A DNA stretch of 45,539 nt from Gammaproteobacteria bacterium (GTDB lineage Bacteria; Pseudomonadota; Gammaproteobacteria; GCA-001735895), in contig JAAEPH010000122.1 in assembly GCA_024232855.1 (NCBI GenBank), forward strand, positions 1 to 45,539. Reading direction: 5' to 3'. A model generated the notes under the pieces. It worked only from the letters and a program-made list of their open reading frames with translations. It ran no database searches and had not been told where the DNA came from. This document shows, in pieces, positions 7,839 to 17,560 of the stretch (position 1 is the stretch's first letter; each line of letters opens with the position of its first letter). The translations under genes and the position numbers were made by a program.

Positions 7839-9617
7839 CTAACCTTCGGCCTGCGGCTTGCGCAACCGTATCGACAGGTCACGCAACTGCCTTTCGCTTA
7901 CCGCCGCCGGCGCCTGGGTAAGCAGACAGGACGCGGTCTGTGTTTTTGGAAAGGCCATGACATCGCGAATCGAGGTCGCTCCCGCCATCAACATAACCAG
8001 GCGATCGAGGCCGAAGGCGATACCACCGTGCGGCGGGCAGCCGTATTTCAGCGCATTCAGCAGGAATCCGAACTTTTCATCAGCTTCCTGTTCGCAGATA
8101 CCGAGCAGGGTGAAGACGCGCTGTTGCATATCCATCTTGTGAATCCGCACCGAGCCGCCACCGAGTTCGGTGCCGTTCAACACCATGTCGTAGGCGCGTG
8201 ACATCGTCTTGCCTGGATCGGCCTCGAGTTCGTCGGGGTTGTCGGTCGCGGGCGCGGTAAAGGGATGGTGCAGTGCATTCCAGCGGCTCTCACGATCATC
8301 GCGCTCAAACATCGGGAAATCCACCACCCACAGAAAGCGCCAGCCCGCTTCGACCAGGCCGCGGTCATGACCGATCTTGATGCGCAGCGCACCCAGCGAT
8401 TCGTTAACGACGTTCGCCTTGTCGGCGCCAAAGAAAATCAGGTCGCCGGTTTCGGCGCCGCTGCGTTCGAGAATCGCGGTAATCGCATCGTCGGGCAAAA
8501 ACTTGAGGATGGGTGACTGCAGGCCCTCGCGACCCCGGGAGACATCGTTGCACTTGATGTAGGCCAACCCGCGTGCACCGTAATGGCCGACGAAAGCGGT
8601 ATATTCGTCGATCTCCTTACGCGTCAGGTCGTTACCGCCCGGTACTCGCAGCGCCGCAACGCGCCCCTCGGGATCGCACGCGGGACCGGAAAACACCTTG
8701 AATTCGACATCCTCGAGGACATCCGAAATAGTCTGCAACTCGAGCTCGATGCGCAGGTCCGGTTTATCCGAACCATAGCGCTCCATCGCCTCGGCCCAAC
8801 TCATGCGCGGAAACGGATCCTCGACATCGACCGACATCACCTCGGCGAACAGCGCGCGCATCATCGCCTCCATCATTCCCATGATAGCGGCCTCATCCAT
8901 GAACGAGGTTTCGATATCGAGCTGGGTGAACTCGGGCTGGCGGTCGGCGCGTAAATCTTCATCGCGAAAACAACGTACTATCTGGTAGTAGCGATCCATT
9001 CCCGACATCATCAATAACTGCTTGAACAACTGCGGCGACTGCGGCAACGCGAAGAAAGCGCCCGGGTGCGTGCGGCTTGGCACCAGGTAATCGCGGGCGC
9101 CTTCCGGCGTGGCGCGGGTCAGCATCGGCGTCTCGATATCGAGAAATTCATTGCTTTCAAGCCAACTGCGCAGAAAATGCGTTACCCTTGCGCGCAATTG
9201 CATACGGTACTGCATTTCCGGTTTGCGCAGATCGATGTAGCGGTAGCGCAAGCGGTTGTCGTCGTGCACGTCTTCTTCATCGAGCTGAAAAGGCGGGGTT
9301 TCCGAGGCATTTAGTATATCCAGCTTGTGCGCCAGCAACTCCACTTCGCCAGTCGCCATCTCCGGGTTGTGGGTGCCCTCGGGACGTACCCGCAAGCGCC
9401 CTTCAACCTGGATCACGTACTCGTTTCTGAGCGTCTCGGCCTGGGCAAACATGGCGACGTCGTCGGGGTCGAAAACAACCTGCAACAGGCCTTTTTTATC
9501 GCGCAGATCGACAAAGATAACGCCGCCGTGGTCGCGCCTGCGGTTGACCCAACCGCAAACACTGACCTGTTGATCGACCTGCTGTCGATTGAGTTCACCA
9601 CAATAATGCGTCCGCAT
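7839..9617 (-). CDS. aspS: Aspartyl-tRNA synthetase
   Basis: This class II synthetase charges tRNA-Asp. It is 592 residues from the ATG at 9615-9617, matching the usual 590. The frame runs open for another 71 codons upstream, but that part is Pro/Arg-rich and not conserved. The N-terminal OB-fold begins MRTHYCGEL. Class II motif 2 is near [18 protein letters not shown], a bacterial-type GAD insertion follows, and motif 3 is [13 protein letters not shown] near the C-terminus. It sits between an FmdB-like gene and nadA, all on the minus strand. If the window had no other Asn-tRNA route, a non-discriminating role would be possible, but nothing here tests that. Confidence 0.96.
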   Translation of the reverse strand: MRTHYCGELNRQQVDQQVSVCGWVNRRRDHGGVIFVDLRDKKGLLQVVFDPDDVAMFAQAETLRNEYVIQVEGRLRVRPEGTHNPEMATGEVELLAHKLDILNASETPPFQLDEEDVHDDNRLRYRYIDLRKPEMQYRMQLRARVTHFLRSWLESNEFLDIETPMLTRATPEGARDYLVPSRTHPGAFFALPQSPQLFKQLLMMSGMDRYYQIVRCFRDEDLRADRQPEFTQLDIETSFMDEAAIMGMMEAMMRALFAEVMSVDVEDPFPRMSWAEAMERYGSDKPDLRIELELQTISDVLEDVEFKVFSGPACDPEGRVAALRVPGGNDLTRKEIDEYTAFVGHYGARGLAYIKCNDVSRGREGLQSPILKFLPDDAITAILERSGAETGDLIFFGADKANVVNESLGALRIKIGHDRGLVEAGWRFLWVVDFPMFERDDRESRWNALHHPFTAPATDNPDELEADPGKTMSRAYDMVLNGTELGGGSVRIHKMDMQQRVFTLLGICEQEADEKFGFLLNALKYGCPPHGGIAFGLDRLVMLMAGATSIRDVMAFPKTQTASCLLTQAPAAVSERQLRDLSIRLRKPQAEG

Positions 9618-9675
9618 AGCGACTGATCCGAGTAGAGTTAATGGGCAAGGCCCGACGAGAACGCCGGGCTGATTG

Positions 9676-9990
9676 TCAGGCGGCGGCCTCTTTGCCGGCC
9701 TTGTTGTCTTTGCCGCTGGCTTTGGCGGACTCACCGCCCGCCGGCTTGTCGGTCGAAGAGGAGCTGCCGCTGTCGGCGCTATCCCCTTTCGAAAGGTTCT
9801 TCTGATTATTCGATTTGAAATCGGTTTCATACCAGCCCGAGCCGCTGAGGCGAAAGCCCGGCGCCGAAATCATCTTTTTCAATGTGTCCCCGTCACAGGC
9901 GGGACAATCGCGTAACGGCGCTTCGCTGATTTTTTGCAGCGCCTCGAGCGCGTGCCCGCATTGGTTGCATACGTACTCGTAAATTGGCAT
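9676..9990 (-). CDS. FmdB-family zinc ribbon protein
   Basis: This is a small protein of 104 residues from the ATG at 9988-9990. The N-terminal [13 protein letters not shown] and the later CPAC give a C-x2-C...C-x2-C zinc ribbon, and the [14 protein letters not shown] block is typical of the FmdB/putative regulatory protein family. The last 40 or so residues are a low-complexity Ser/Lys/Gly/Ala tail. Genes of this family commonly sit just upstream of aspS, as here (58-base gap), and the function is not established. Confidence 0.9.
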   Translation of the reverse strand: MPIYEYVCNQCGHALEALQKISEAPLRDCPACDGDTLKKMISAPGFRLSGSGWYETDFKSNNQKNLSKGDSADSGSSSSTDKPAGGESAKASGKDNKAGKEAAA

Positions 9991-10098
9991 GCTTGTCTCC
10001 GTTAAACTATTCCGTCGGCCCGAGCCGACGGAATATCGACTCACTCAAAAAGGCACGGGATTTTATAATAGTATCGACCAATTTCCAACAACCCCGCG

Positions 10099-10884
10099 TC
10101 ATTCCGGCGTATTACCGGTGGCGGGCGGGGCAACGTATCGAAAATAACCAAGGTATTTGGCTTCCTCATCGAAAACCAGCCAGGCGTTGCCGTAACGCCC
10201 CTGGAATTGCACGATCATGATCTCGTCAATGGATTTCTGATTTTGCCCGAGCCAGTGTTCCAGTGCCTCCCGCGATTGCGAAGAATCGAGGCGATCAAAA
10301 TACCCCATCTGCCGCTTTAGCAGCGCCATTTTCAGTTCCGCGCGCCCCCTGTAGAGGTTGATCTGAGCATGCTCGAGCACCTTATCTTCAAGCTTGATGC
10401 GCTGGACCTCGTCGATACCCTCCCGATCAAGCGGGAAATCGGAGTAGACAATCGGAGGTTTTTGGTCGCTAAATCGTTCAAGCTCGCTGGCCGAGGACAA
10501 GGTTCCGCCGTACTGTTCCATGGTAGACGAAAGCACGAATTGATCGATCACGACAATGGCAATCGGCCTTTGACTGTAGGTGGTATAGACACCGTAGGCC
10601 AGCGCGCCGGTCTGGATGGTTACGATCACCAGCAAATCGAACAAAATTTCCCTGCGAGGCTTGCGCAGATCGAATATCAAAAAGGTGATAAACGGGCCGA
10701 GCACCAGGTCCACGGCGCCGACCAGGCGGATTCCCTGCCAACCGCCATCGATCGAGAAATAGGGTTCGGGATACCAGTTGTAGTAGATCTGGTAAGCCAG
10801 GTAGATAAACACGGCGACGCTCATGCTGAGGTGCACCGCGGTTGCTTTCAGTTTGGTAATCAGTAATGGTTTGGTAAATCTCAT
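10099..10884 (-). CDS. TfpX/TfpZ-type type IV pilin accessory protein
   Basis: The product is 261 residues. The N-terminal third has about three membrane segments (about residues 15-33, 50-70 and 80-98) with the family hallmarks WYPEPYFSIDGGWQGIRL and VDLVLGPFITFLIFD, and a R-K-P after the second helix. The remainder is soluble and predicted to be outside the inner membrane. Members of this family (TfpX, TfpZ) assist assembly of particular type IV pilin alleles and usually lie next to the pilin gene. No pilin gene is near here. It is divergent from the methyltransferase at 10915. Confidence 0.8.
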   Translation of the reverse strand: MRFTKPLLITKLKATAVHLSMSVAVFIYLAYQIYYNWYPEPYFSIDGGWQGIRLVGAVDLVLGPFITFLIFDLRKPRREILFDLLVIVTIQTGALAYGVYTTYSQRPIAIVVIDQFVLSSTMEQYGGTLSSASELERFSDQKPPIVYSDFPLDREGIDEVQRIKLEDKVLEHAQINLYRGRAELKMALLKRQMGYFDRLDSSQSREALEHWLGQNQKSIDEIMIVQFQGRYGNAWLVFDEEAKYLGYFRYVAPPATGNTPE

Positions 10885-10914
10885 CGAGACCCCGGACAGC
10901 CCAGTAATTTTTGT

Positions 10915-11706
10915 ATGCTAACAAATATGGATAACAGACAGCAAAATTTCAAGATCGAGACGGCATATAACTCGATTCATATGTGTTACCACGACGGGCG
11001 ACTGGAACTACGCAGCCACGACAGGGCGCTGCAAAGCGTCATCAACCTGGAAAACCGGCATTGCCTCGAACTCGAAAATCTCAAGTACCTGATGTCGGTG
11101 TTGCTGTTTATGCCTGTGCCGCAGCGTGTTCTGATGCTGGGTACGGCCGCCGGGTCGTTATTGCACTTCCTGCGTCACCACTACCCGCAAACCGAGATTA
11201 CCGCGGTCGATATCGATGCCGAGCTGATCGAACGGTTACTGGAAATGAACATCCTGCCAGCGGCAGCGACCGGGCTCGACTACGTTCACGCCGACGCATC
11301 CGAATTCATTGCGCATTGCGAGCAAAGCTATGACCTGGTGCTGGTCGACGTTTTTAACGGTGCACAATCACCGGCATGGCTGCTCGCTAAGGTGATCATC
11401 AATCGACTCTACGAGCTGGTCTCGGACCAGGGCGCCCTCGCCTGTAACCTGCTAATCGACAGTGACCATGATTTCAAACGTTTCTACCGGGATTTCCGTC
11501 AGGTGTTCGCCCAGAGGGCCCTGTGCCTGCCGGTGGCGGGACTGGAAAACAGGGTTATTCATGGTGTCCGCGCCGCCACGGCGGCGAACGATATGTCGGC
11601 AAACCTGCAAAAGGCGTTGGCGCTTTCCAAAAAACTCGGTTTTGATTTGATGCCAATACTGGCCGCGATCTACAACACCAACCCCATCGGCAGGGGCTTG
11701 ATCTGA
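10915..11706 (+). CDS. Spermidine-synthase-like SAM methyltransferase-fold protein
   Basis: The 263 residues carry a Rossmann nucleotide-binding core: VLMLGTAAGSLLHFLRHHYP as motif I near residue 65, then ITAVDIDAELIE as motif II, and YDLVLVDVFNG further on. This layout is shared by spermidine synthases and related proteins, but the N-terminal strand domain of true SpeE is short and its polyamine-site residues are not evident. The actual substrate is unknown. An internal ATG at 10927 (MDNRQQ) is an equally reasonable start. The 30-base gap to the divergent pilin accessory gene must hold both promoters. Confidence 0.7.
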   Translation: MLTNMDNRQQNFKIETAYNSIHMCYHDGRLELRSHDRALQSVINLENRHCLELENLKYLMSVLLFMPVPQRVLMLGTAAGSLLHFLRHHYPQTEITAVDIDAELIERLLEMNILPAAATGLDYVHADASEFIAHCEQSYDLVLVDVFNGAQSPAWLLAKVIINRLYELVSDQGALACNLLIDSDHDFKRFYRDFRQVFAQRALCLPVAGLENRVIHGVRAATAANDMSANLQKALALSKKLGFDLMPILAAIYNTNPIGRGLI

Positions 11707-11731
11707 GTTTCCCCGGAACCAGGCCTTACTG

Positions 11732-12040
11732 TTATTTGCCGCCGCCACGGCATTTCGGTGAATCCGCCACACTGCCGGAGCGCGCCTGCCATTCCCGCGG
11801 CGTCAGGGTGTGCAGCGCGAGCGCATGTATCTGCTGCATTTCCTGTTGCAGTGCACTATTCACCATGCGATGACGCTTGATCAACATCTGGCCATTGAAC
11901 GAATTGCTGACGATCGTGACCTTGAAGTGCAATTCCGAACCCGGCGTCACCTTATGCATGTGACTTTCGTTTTCGACCTGCAGGAAGTCGACGTCGAACT
12001 CGCTGGCGAGCTTCTCTTCGATTGTGGTCTGCATGGACAT
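11732..12040 (-). CDS. bolA: BolA family protein
   Basis: The 102-residue product has the BolA fold, with the block GSELHFKVTIVSNSFNGQMLIKRHRMVN (positions about 37-64) and the conserved late LHTLTPREW. BolA proteins pair with monothiol glutaredoxins in iron-sulfur handling and influence cell shape. The start is the ATG at 12038-12040, with AAAGG just upstream; the longer frame read from 12127 lies inside the kinase gene. It begins 16 bases after the kinase gene stop on the same strand, so the two are probably co-transcribed. It converges with the methyltransferase gene. Confidence 0.93.
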   Translation of the reverse strand: MSMQTTIEEKLASEFDVDFLQVENESHMHKVTPGSELHFKVTIVSNSFNGQMLIKRHRMVNSALQQEMQQIHALALHTLTPREWQARSGSVADSPKCRGGGK

Positions 12041-12056
12041 GGGGCTTACCTTTCGT

Positions 12057-14456
12057 TCAGGTGAGTTTCTGTTGAACTTCCTTGATGGCCTCGGCGACTT
12101 CTTCCATGGTCTGCAGCCGATCGTCAAGTTCGACCGCCATCAACTTCTGTACCAGCAGGCCGATATGCGGGCTCACTTCCTTGCGCACTTCATGCACCGG
12201 TCTTGCCTTGCCTTCCAGATGCTGAAACAACTGTGACATGGGTTCGCCGAGGTAGGGGAGCTTACCGGAAAACATGCAGTAGGCGATGATACCGAGCGCA
12301 TAGATATCACTGCGATGATCCGCTTCCATGCCCTTGGCGCGTTCCGGCGACAGGAAGGCGGGAGTACCGATGATCGAACCGACCTTGGTCAGGGTCGCTT
12401 CGATATTGGACGACGCCGAGGCGATACCAAAATCCACGACCTTCACCAGGCCCTTGCTGTCCATCAGGATATTACTCGGCTTCAGGTCACGATGAATAAC
12501 TTCCTGGTCGTGCGCCGCCGCCATACCGTTGGCCACCTGTAGCAGTATCCTGAGCCCCTTCTCGGCATCAAAGAATTCTTCCTCCTTGAGATACTCGTCG
12601 ATGCCCCGGCTTTCGAAATACTCCATCGATATCGCGCACAGGGTGGCCTCGGAGAGCATGTCGTGAACACGAATGACATTCGGGTGGCTGACTTTTCGTG
12701 AGTACCTGACCTCGCGCAGGAAGCGTTTCATGGACCCTTCCGCGATAGTCAGTTCCGGGTGCATGAATTTTAATACGAGTAGTTCGCCAACCATTTCATC
12801 GGTCGCCAGCATGACCCTGCCCATCGCGCCGCGACCGATTTCGCGGTCTATGCGATAGCGGCCCAGCCACTCGTCGCCCTTCTTGAAATCCTCGACATTC
12901 TTGACCGCCACCCCCGCGACCTCGGTCGTTGTCTGAGAAATTCGCGCCTCAAACATCTGGGTATCTTCAAGCTTGATCAGGCGGGTATCGAAATAGGAAT
13001 CCTGGTCGACATCGAGTTCTGGCAACTTGAACTCCTCGGTCATGCGCGAGATCACTTCACCCGCGGTATCGCGAACAATCGCCTGCAGCGACGGAACCTT
13101 TTGCATCAATTTTTTACGAACGATCTTGGCGTGGCGCTCGGTAGTGAGCTGACCGATAGTTTCAAGCGCCTGCCGCTGCACCAGCGCCTCGGGCATGCGC
13201 AGGCAGGCGAAGGCAATTTCCAGGCCCCTGGTAAAGCCCAGAGCCGCTGCCGCCTTTAGCACCGAGTTCGCCGAATCCGGGCGCTTTTCAATCACCTGCT
13301 TGAGAATGTTCATGGACTCGCGTTTGCCCGACTTGCCGATGGTCTCGATAGCGCTTTCGCGAACTTGCCAGTTTTCATGCAGCGCGTTGTTCCACAGCTG
13401 CTCGAGATCGCCGGGGTCGCTCGCCTGTGCGGCCAGATTTTGCGCCTGCTCGCGAATAAAGTCATTCTTGTGACCGGAGAGGCCTTTGGCTGCCGTATAG
13501 AGTTTATCGTTGCCAAACTTTTGCAGGCACTTCAGCGATTTCTCCTTGCCCCACCATTCCTGTATATCGAGCAATTGCAGGTAGCCTTCCAGTCCATTGG
13601 TGGTGGCATGCCTGACAAAAAGCTGGGTGAAAACTTCGCGGGCTTCGTCCGATTTATCGCAAGTCAACGGCGCCAGCTTCGGCGCCATTTCCTGGTCTGT
13701 GCGGTCATGGATAATCTCGATCGCGAGTTCTCGCCCGACGTCGGACATACCCTCGACGAAGGGTACCAGCACCGCCACGTCGTACTTGACCTTGAGGCCC
13801 TTGAGCGCCTTCAGCGCTTCGATCACCACTGCTTTATTGCTATCGCCGAGGAAACGCGCAATAAGTTGCGCAACCCGGGGCTGTTCCACCTCGGCGAAGT
13901 AACGCAGTAACAATATCTTCAGCGACGGACTCTCAATCGAGGCCGGCTCGACGTGCAAGACATCAATCTCGAGCGGTTGCTCCGACTTGTAAGCCAGTTT
14001 GAGTAATTGCTCGGCATCGCCTTTATCAAGTTTGAGGGCATTGCTGATGATCTGTTCGGGTTTCAACTGCGCGGTCTGGAATTCGAGAATCTCGATAATT
14101 TCCGACCTGGAGCGTTCGGACTCGTGCAGTTTCTTGAACAGTTTACTCGGATTGATCTGCGAGCTTTGCGACAGGATCGAGACAGTGGTGCGGCGAATCT
14201 CGGTGGCATCGTTATCGAGACCCTTTAAAAACAACTCTTCCGTGCTGCCGCCGACGTGTTGCTGGCAGATATCAGTCAGCATGGCCCGGTGCAGGCCGCT
14301 AGTTTGCGGGATCGTCTCGATCAGGTATTCGAGTGATTCCCTGGACGACTGGCGCAATTTTTCGATCAGGGCGACACCCCTGGCGCTTTCCAGATCGTCA
14401 CAATCGAGAAATTGCTTCAGGGTTCGTTTGAAAAAAATTGAGCCGAATACCGCCAT
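12057..14456 (-). CDS. HEAT-repeat protein with C-terminal Ser/Thr kinase
   Basis: The product is about 799 residues from the ATG at 14454-14456. Residues about 1-480 are a chain of helical pairs with HEAT-like spacing. Residues about 525-795 are a Hanks-type kinase: glycine loop IGRGAMGRVML, Lys in VLKFMHPE, catalytic loop HRDLKPSNIL near 654, DFG in VVDFGIAS, an activation segment rich in Ser/Thr, and SPER. All catalytic residues are present. Unlike most bacterial kinases of this class, the catalytic domain is at the C-terminus and no membrane helix is seen, so it should be cytoplasmic with the HEAT array acting as sensor or docking platform. Substrates are unknown. Confidence 0.92.
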   Translation of the reverse strand: MAVFGSIFFKRTLKQFLDCDDLESARGVALIEKLRQSSRESLEYLIETIPQTSGLHRAMLTDICQQHVGGSTEELFLKGLDNDATEIRRTTVSILSQSSQINPSKLFKKLHESERSRSEIIEILEFQTAQLKPEQIISNALKLDKGDAEQLLKLAYKSEQPLEIDVLHVEPASIESPSLKILLLRYFAEVEQPRVAQLIARFLGDSNKAVVIEALKALKGLKVKYDVAVLVPFVEGMSDVGRELAIEIIHDRTDQEMAPKLAPLTCDKSDEAREVFTQLFVRHATTNGLEGYLQLLDIQEWWGKEKSLKCLQKFGNDKLYTAAKGLSGHKNDFIREQAQNLAAQASDPGDLEQLWNNALHENWQVRESAIETIGKSGKRESMNILKQVIEKRPDSANSVLKAAAALGFTRGLEIAFACLRMPEALVQRQALETIGQLTTERHAKIVRKKLMQKVPSLQAIVRDTAGEVISRMTEEFKLPELDVDQDSYFDTRLIKLEDTQMFEARISQTTTEVAGVAVKNVEDFKKGDEWLGRYRIDREIGRGAMGRVMLATDEMVGELLVLKFMHPELTIAEGSMKRFLREVRYSRKVSHPNVIRVHDMLSEATLCAISMEYFESRGIDEYLKEEEFFDAEKGLRILLQVANGMAAAHDQEVIHRDLKPSNILMDSKGLVKVVDFGIASASSNIEATLTKVGSIIGTPAFLSPERAKGMEADHRSDIYALGIIAYCMFSGKLPYLGEPMSQLFQHLEGKARPVHEVRKEVSPHIGLLVQKLMAVELDDRLQTMEEVAEAIKEVQQKLT

Positions 14457-14526
14457 ACACTTATAGTTTGGTTCACGTTCTATGTAACAGCCAGTTTTGT
14501 CAGGCAATTATAGCCGTAAAACATCG

Positions 14527-14552
14527 AAAATAGGCCAACCCATGGCCTATTT
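14527..14552 (-). terminator. Intrinsic terminator of clpB
   Basis: On the minus strand AAATAGGCCA and TGGCCTATTT-type arms form a stem of about 10 bp around a 5- to 6-base loop, ending in a short U-run. It lies 16 bases past the clpB stop and before the kinase gene, as expected for an intrinsic terminator. Confidence 0.65.
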
Positions 14553-14567
14553 ATTGCGTATCGGCTA

Positions 14568-17153
14568 TCAATGCAGGCTTTGCCGCGCAAAACTGAACTG
14601 CCGTGAGTCATCGACATCGACGGCAATCATGTCACCGGGCTCGAATTCTCCCGACAGGATTGACATCGCGATCGGATTCTCGATGGCCTGTTGAATCTCT
14701 CTTTTCAGCGGCCGGGCACCGTAAACCGGGTCGAAACCAAGTTCACCGAGGCTATCCATTGCCGCATCGCTGAATGAAATACCCATGTCGCGATCTTTCA
14801 GGCGCGCACCGAGGCTCACCAGCTGAATCTGCGCAATTGCGCGAATCTGCTGCTGGGTCAGCGGGTGGAATACTACCGTTTCATCGATACGATTGATGAA
14901 CTCGGGCCGGAAATGACGCCCAACCAGTTCCATCACGGCGCGGTTGATTTCATCATAATTCTGGTCACCTGCCAACATCTGAATCTCCGAAGAACCCAGG
15001 TTCGACGTCATCACGATGACGCAGTTGCGAAAATCGACGGTGCGTCCCTGGCCATCGGTCAACCTGCCATCGTCGAGTACCTGCAACAGGATATTGAAGA
15101 CATCGGGGTGCGCTTTCTCGATCTCGTCGAGCAGGATGACCGAATAAGGGCGGCGCCGTACCGCCTCGGTCAGATAGCCGCCCTGCTCATAACCGACATA
15201 GCCCGGGGGTGCACCGATCAGGCGCGCTACGCTATGCTTTTCCATGAACTCCGACATGTCGATTCGAATCATCGCATCCTCGGTATCGAACAGGAAATGC
15301 GTCAGCGCCTTGGTTAACTCGGTCTTGCCGACCCCGGTCGGCCCCAGAAACAGGAAAGACCCGTTCGGACGCGCGGGATCGGACAGGCCGGCGCGTGAAC
15401 GCCGGATGGCATCGGATACGGCTTTTACGGCTTCCTCCTGACCGACCACGCGTTCGCCCAGTTTGATTTCCATTTCGAGCAACTTTTCGCGCTCCGATTC
15501 GAGCATCTTGGAAACCGGAATACCGGTCCAGCGAGAAACTACCGAGGCGATTTCTTCTTCACCGACCTTGTTGATCAACAGCTTCATATCCCCTTCCACG
15601 GTGGCGGCGAGTTCGAGCTGCTTTTCAAGTTCGGGAATACGTCCATACTGCAGTTCCGACATGCGCGTCAGATCACCGGCACGCTGCGCGGTTTCGAAAT
15701 CGAGGCGAGCACGCTCCAGTTCCTCCTTGATATGGGAGGTGCCCTGCAAGGCCGCCTTTTCGGCTTTCCAGATTTCCTCGAGGTCGGAAAATTCGCGTTC
15801 GAGCTTGATGATTTCATCTTTCAGCGATGCGCGCCGTTTCTTGCTCGCCGCATCGCTTTCCTTCTTCAGCGCCTCCTCTTCGATCTTGAGTTGAATCAGG
15901 CGTCTTTCGAGGCGGTCCATGTCTTCCGGCTTGGAGTCGATTTGCATGCGGATGCGGCTGGCGGACTCGTCGATCAGGTCGATCGCCTTGTCCGGTAACT
16001 GCCGGTCGGTGATGTAGCGATAGGAAAGCGTCGCCGCGGCGACGATCGCCGGATCGGTGATGTCGACGCCGTGGTGAAGCTCGTAGCGCTCCTTCAGGCC
16101 GCGCAGGATGGCGATCGTATCCTCGACGCTGGGCTCCTGCACCAGCACCTTCTGGAAGCGCCGCTCGAGCGCCGCATCCTTCTCGATGTACTGGCGATAC
16201 TCGTCCAGCGTGGTGGCGCCGATGCAGTGCAATTCACCGCGCGACAACGCGGGTTTAAGCATGTTTCCGGCATCCATCGCGCCTTCCGCCTTACCGGCGC
16301 CGACCATGGTATGAAGTTCGTCGATAAACAGGATGATCTGTCCTTCCTGTTTGCCCAGGTCGCTCAACACCGCCTTCAGGCGCTCTTCGAATTCGCCGCG
16401 AAACTTGGCGCCGGCGATCAGGGCGCCCATGTCCAGCGACAGCACGCGCTTGTTCTTCAGCCCTTCCGGTACCTCGCTATTGATGATGCGCTGCGCCAGC
16501 CCCTCGACAATCGCGGTCTTACCGACCCCGGGCTCGCCGATCAGGACCGGGTTATTCTTGGTGCGGCGCTGCAACACCTGGATGGCGCGACGAATTTCCT
16601 CGTCACGGCCGATGACCGGGTCGAGTATGCCCTGCTCGGCGCGCTCGGTCAGGTCGATGGTGTATTTTTCCAGCGCCATGCGCTGATCTTCGGCGCCGGC
16701 ATCGTTCACCGGCTGGCCGCCGCGAATGGCATCGACCGCCGCGCTGATGGCCTGCTTGCTGGCGCCGGCTGCCGACAGAGTATCGCTGAGCGCTCCCTTT
16801 TCCCGCATAACAGCGAGCACGAACAGTTCGCTGGAGATGAACTGGTCCTTACGTTCCTGCGCGAGCTTATCGGTGACGTTGAGTAACTTACCGAGCGCGT
16901 TGGAAAGGTGTAGCTCGCCGGCGGTACCCTCGACGCTGGATTGCTTGTCGAGTAGCTCACCGAGTTGCGAGCGCAACAGGTTGATATTAACCCCGGCGTG
17001 GGCAAATAGCGGCCGCACCGAGCCGCCCTGCTGGTCGAGCAGAGCGATCATCAGGTGAACCGGCTCGATAAACTGATGGTCACGACCGACCGCGAGCGAT
17101 TGCGCATCCGCGAAGGCTTCCTGGAATTTACTGGTCAAGCGATCCATACGCAT
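14568..17153 (-). CDS. clpB: ATP-dependent disaggregase ClpB
   Basis: ClpB is a hexameric AAA+ chaperone that, with DnaK, pulls proteins out of aggregates. The 861 residues show the N-domain ([11 protein letters not shown] start), first ATPase with Walker A GEPGVGKT near residue 205, the long middle coiled coil (about 400-530, Lys/Glu/Leu rich), second ATPase with GPTGVGKT near 603, and a C-terminal D2-small domain. Length matches the family (857 in E. coli). I chose the ATG at 17151-17153 over one 15 bases upstream because GAGGA is well spaced before it and the residues match family starts. Confidence 0.97.
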   Translation of the reverse strand: MRMDRLTSKFQEAFADAQSLAVGRDHQFIEPVHLMIALLDQQGGSVRPLFAHAGVNINLLRSQLGELLDKQSSVEGTAGELHLSNALGKLLNVTDKLAQERKDQFISSELFVLAVMREKGALSDTLSAAGASKQAISAAVDAIRGGQPVNDAGAEDQRMALEKYTIDLTERAEQGILDPVIGRDEEIRRAIQVLQRRTKNNPVLIGEPGVGKTAIVEGLAQRIINSEVPEGLKNKRVLSLDMGALIAGAKFRGEFEERLKAVLSDLGKQEGQIILFIDELHTMVGAGKAEGAMDAGNMLKPALSRGELHCIGATTLDEYRQYIEKDAALERRFQKVLVQEPSVEDTIAILRGLKERYELHHGVDITDPAIVAAATLSYRYITDRQLPDKAIDLIDESASRIRMQIDSKPEDMDRLERRLIQLKIEEEALKKESDAASKKRRASLKDEIIKLEREFSDLEEIWKAEKAALQGTSHIKEELERARLDFETAQRAGDLTRMSELQYGRIPELEKQLELAATVEGDMKLLINKVGEEEIASVVSRWTGIPVSKMLESEREKLLEMEIKLGERVVGQEEAVKAVSDAIRRSRAGLSDPARPNGSFLFLGPTGVGKTELTKALTHFLFDTEDAMIRIDMSEFMEKHSVARLIGAPPGYVGYEQGGYLTEAVRRRPYSVILLDEIEKAHPDVFNILLQVLDDGRLTDGQGRTVDFRNCVIVMTSNLGSSEIQMLAGDQNYDEINRAVMELVGRHFRPEFINRIDETVVFHPLTQQQIRAIAQIQLVSLGARLKDRDMGISFSDAAMDSLGELGFDPVYGARPLKREIQQAIENPIAMSILSGEFEPGDMIAVDVDDSRQFSFARQSLH

Positions 17154-17189
17154 TGATACAGTCCTCATAAATATTAAAAATTACGTGGT

Positions 17190-17217
17190 TATGTAAGACC
17201 AAAACGGCCTTTTTCAA
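17190..17217 (-). promoter_or_regulatory. Candidate clpB promoter, heat-shock-like -35
   Basis: Reading the minus strand, TTGAAA (17212-17217) is followed after 16 bases by TACATA (17190-17195), about 35 bases before the clpB start. TTGAAA is the core of sigma-32 -35 elements, and clpB is a classical heat-shock gene, but the CCCCAT-type -10 is not clear. A sigma-70 reading is equally possible. Confidence 0.4.
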
Positions 17218-17234
17218 CCCCGCCTAGGAGTGAA

Positions 17235-17253
17235 TTATCCCGCATATCTCACC
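17235..17253 (+). repeat. Short fragment of the TAGCCCG repeat family
   Basis: TTATCCCGCATATCTCACC matches, with one change, the terminal sequence of the repeat at 33043-33119 read on the other strand. It lies in the clpB-pgeF gap, followed by a GC-rich stretch with repeated GCCGG/ACGG motifs (about 17280-17340), and looks like an eroded end of one element. Confidence 0.5.
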
Positions 17254-17372
17254 GATTTCCTCGGCAATTGCCCGAAGCGTCGGACCGCCGGGACGCCGGA
17301 CCGACGGAGTGCCGCCCACCGGAGCGCCGGCCGCAATATCCATGCAGTCGTACGGCGGACGCTTTCCTGAGG

Positions 17373-17513
17373 AGGTTCTCGCAAAGGCGCAGAGCTGCAG
17401 GGAGCGCAGAGGGATGTTTTGCAGGTTGGGTGCCTGAGTAACTCTGATTCAAATTCCGATAACCTTTTCATTCCTTCGCGCTCTCTGCGATCTCAGCGCC
17501 TCTGCGAGAACCT
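17373..17513 (+). repeat. TTCTCGC hairpin element, copy 1 (141 bp)
   Basis: AGGTTCTCGCAAAGGCGCAG at the left is the imperfect reverse complement of CGCCTCTGCGAGAACCT at the right; the arms extend roughly 40 bases each. The centre holds TTTTGCAGG and ATTCAAATTCC. A second copy in the same orientation lies at 23063-23200. No coding capacity. It fills most of the 400-base gap between clpB and pgeF, and as a strong hairpin it could also end transcription of pgeF. Confidence 0.8.
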
Positions 17514-17560
17514 TTCCTGGGTAGTTCTGCGTCGAAGGACATACCGGTGAGACATGCGAA

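Noticed and set aside
16071-16886. 271-codon plus-strand frame within clpB
   Set aside because: Shadow frame opposite a fully conserved clpB; no domain recognised.
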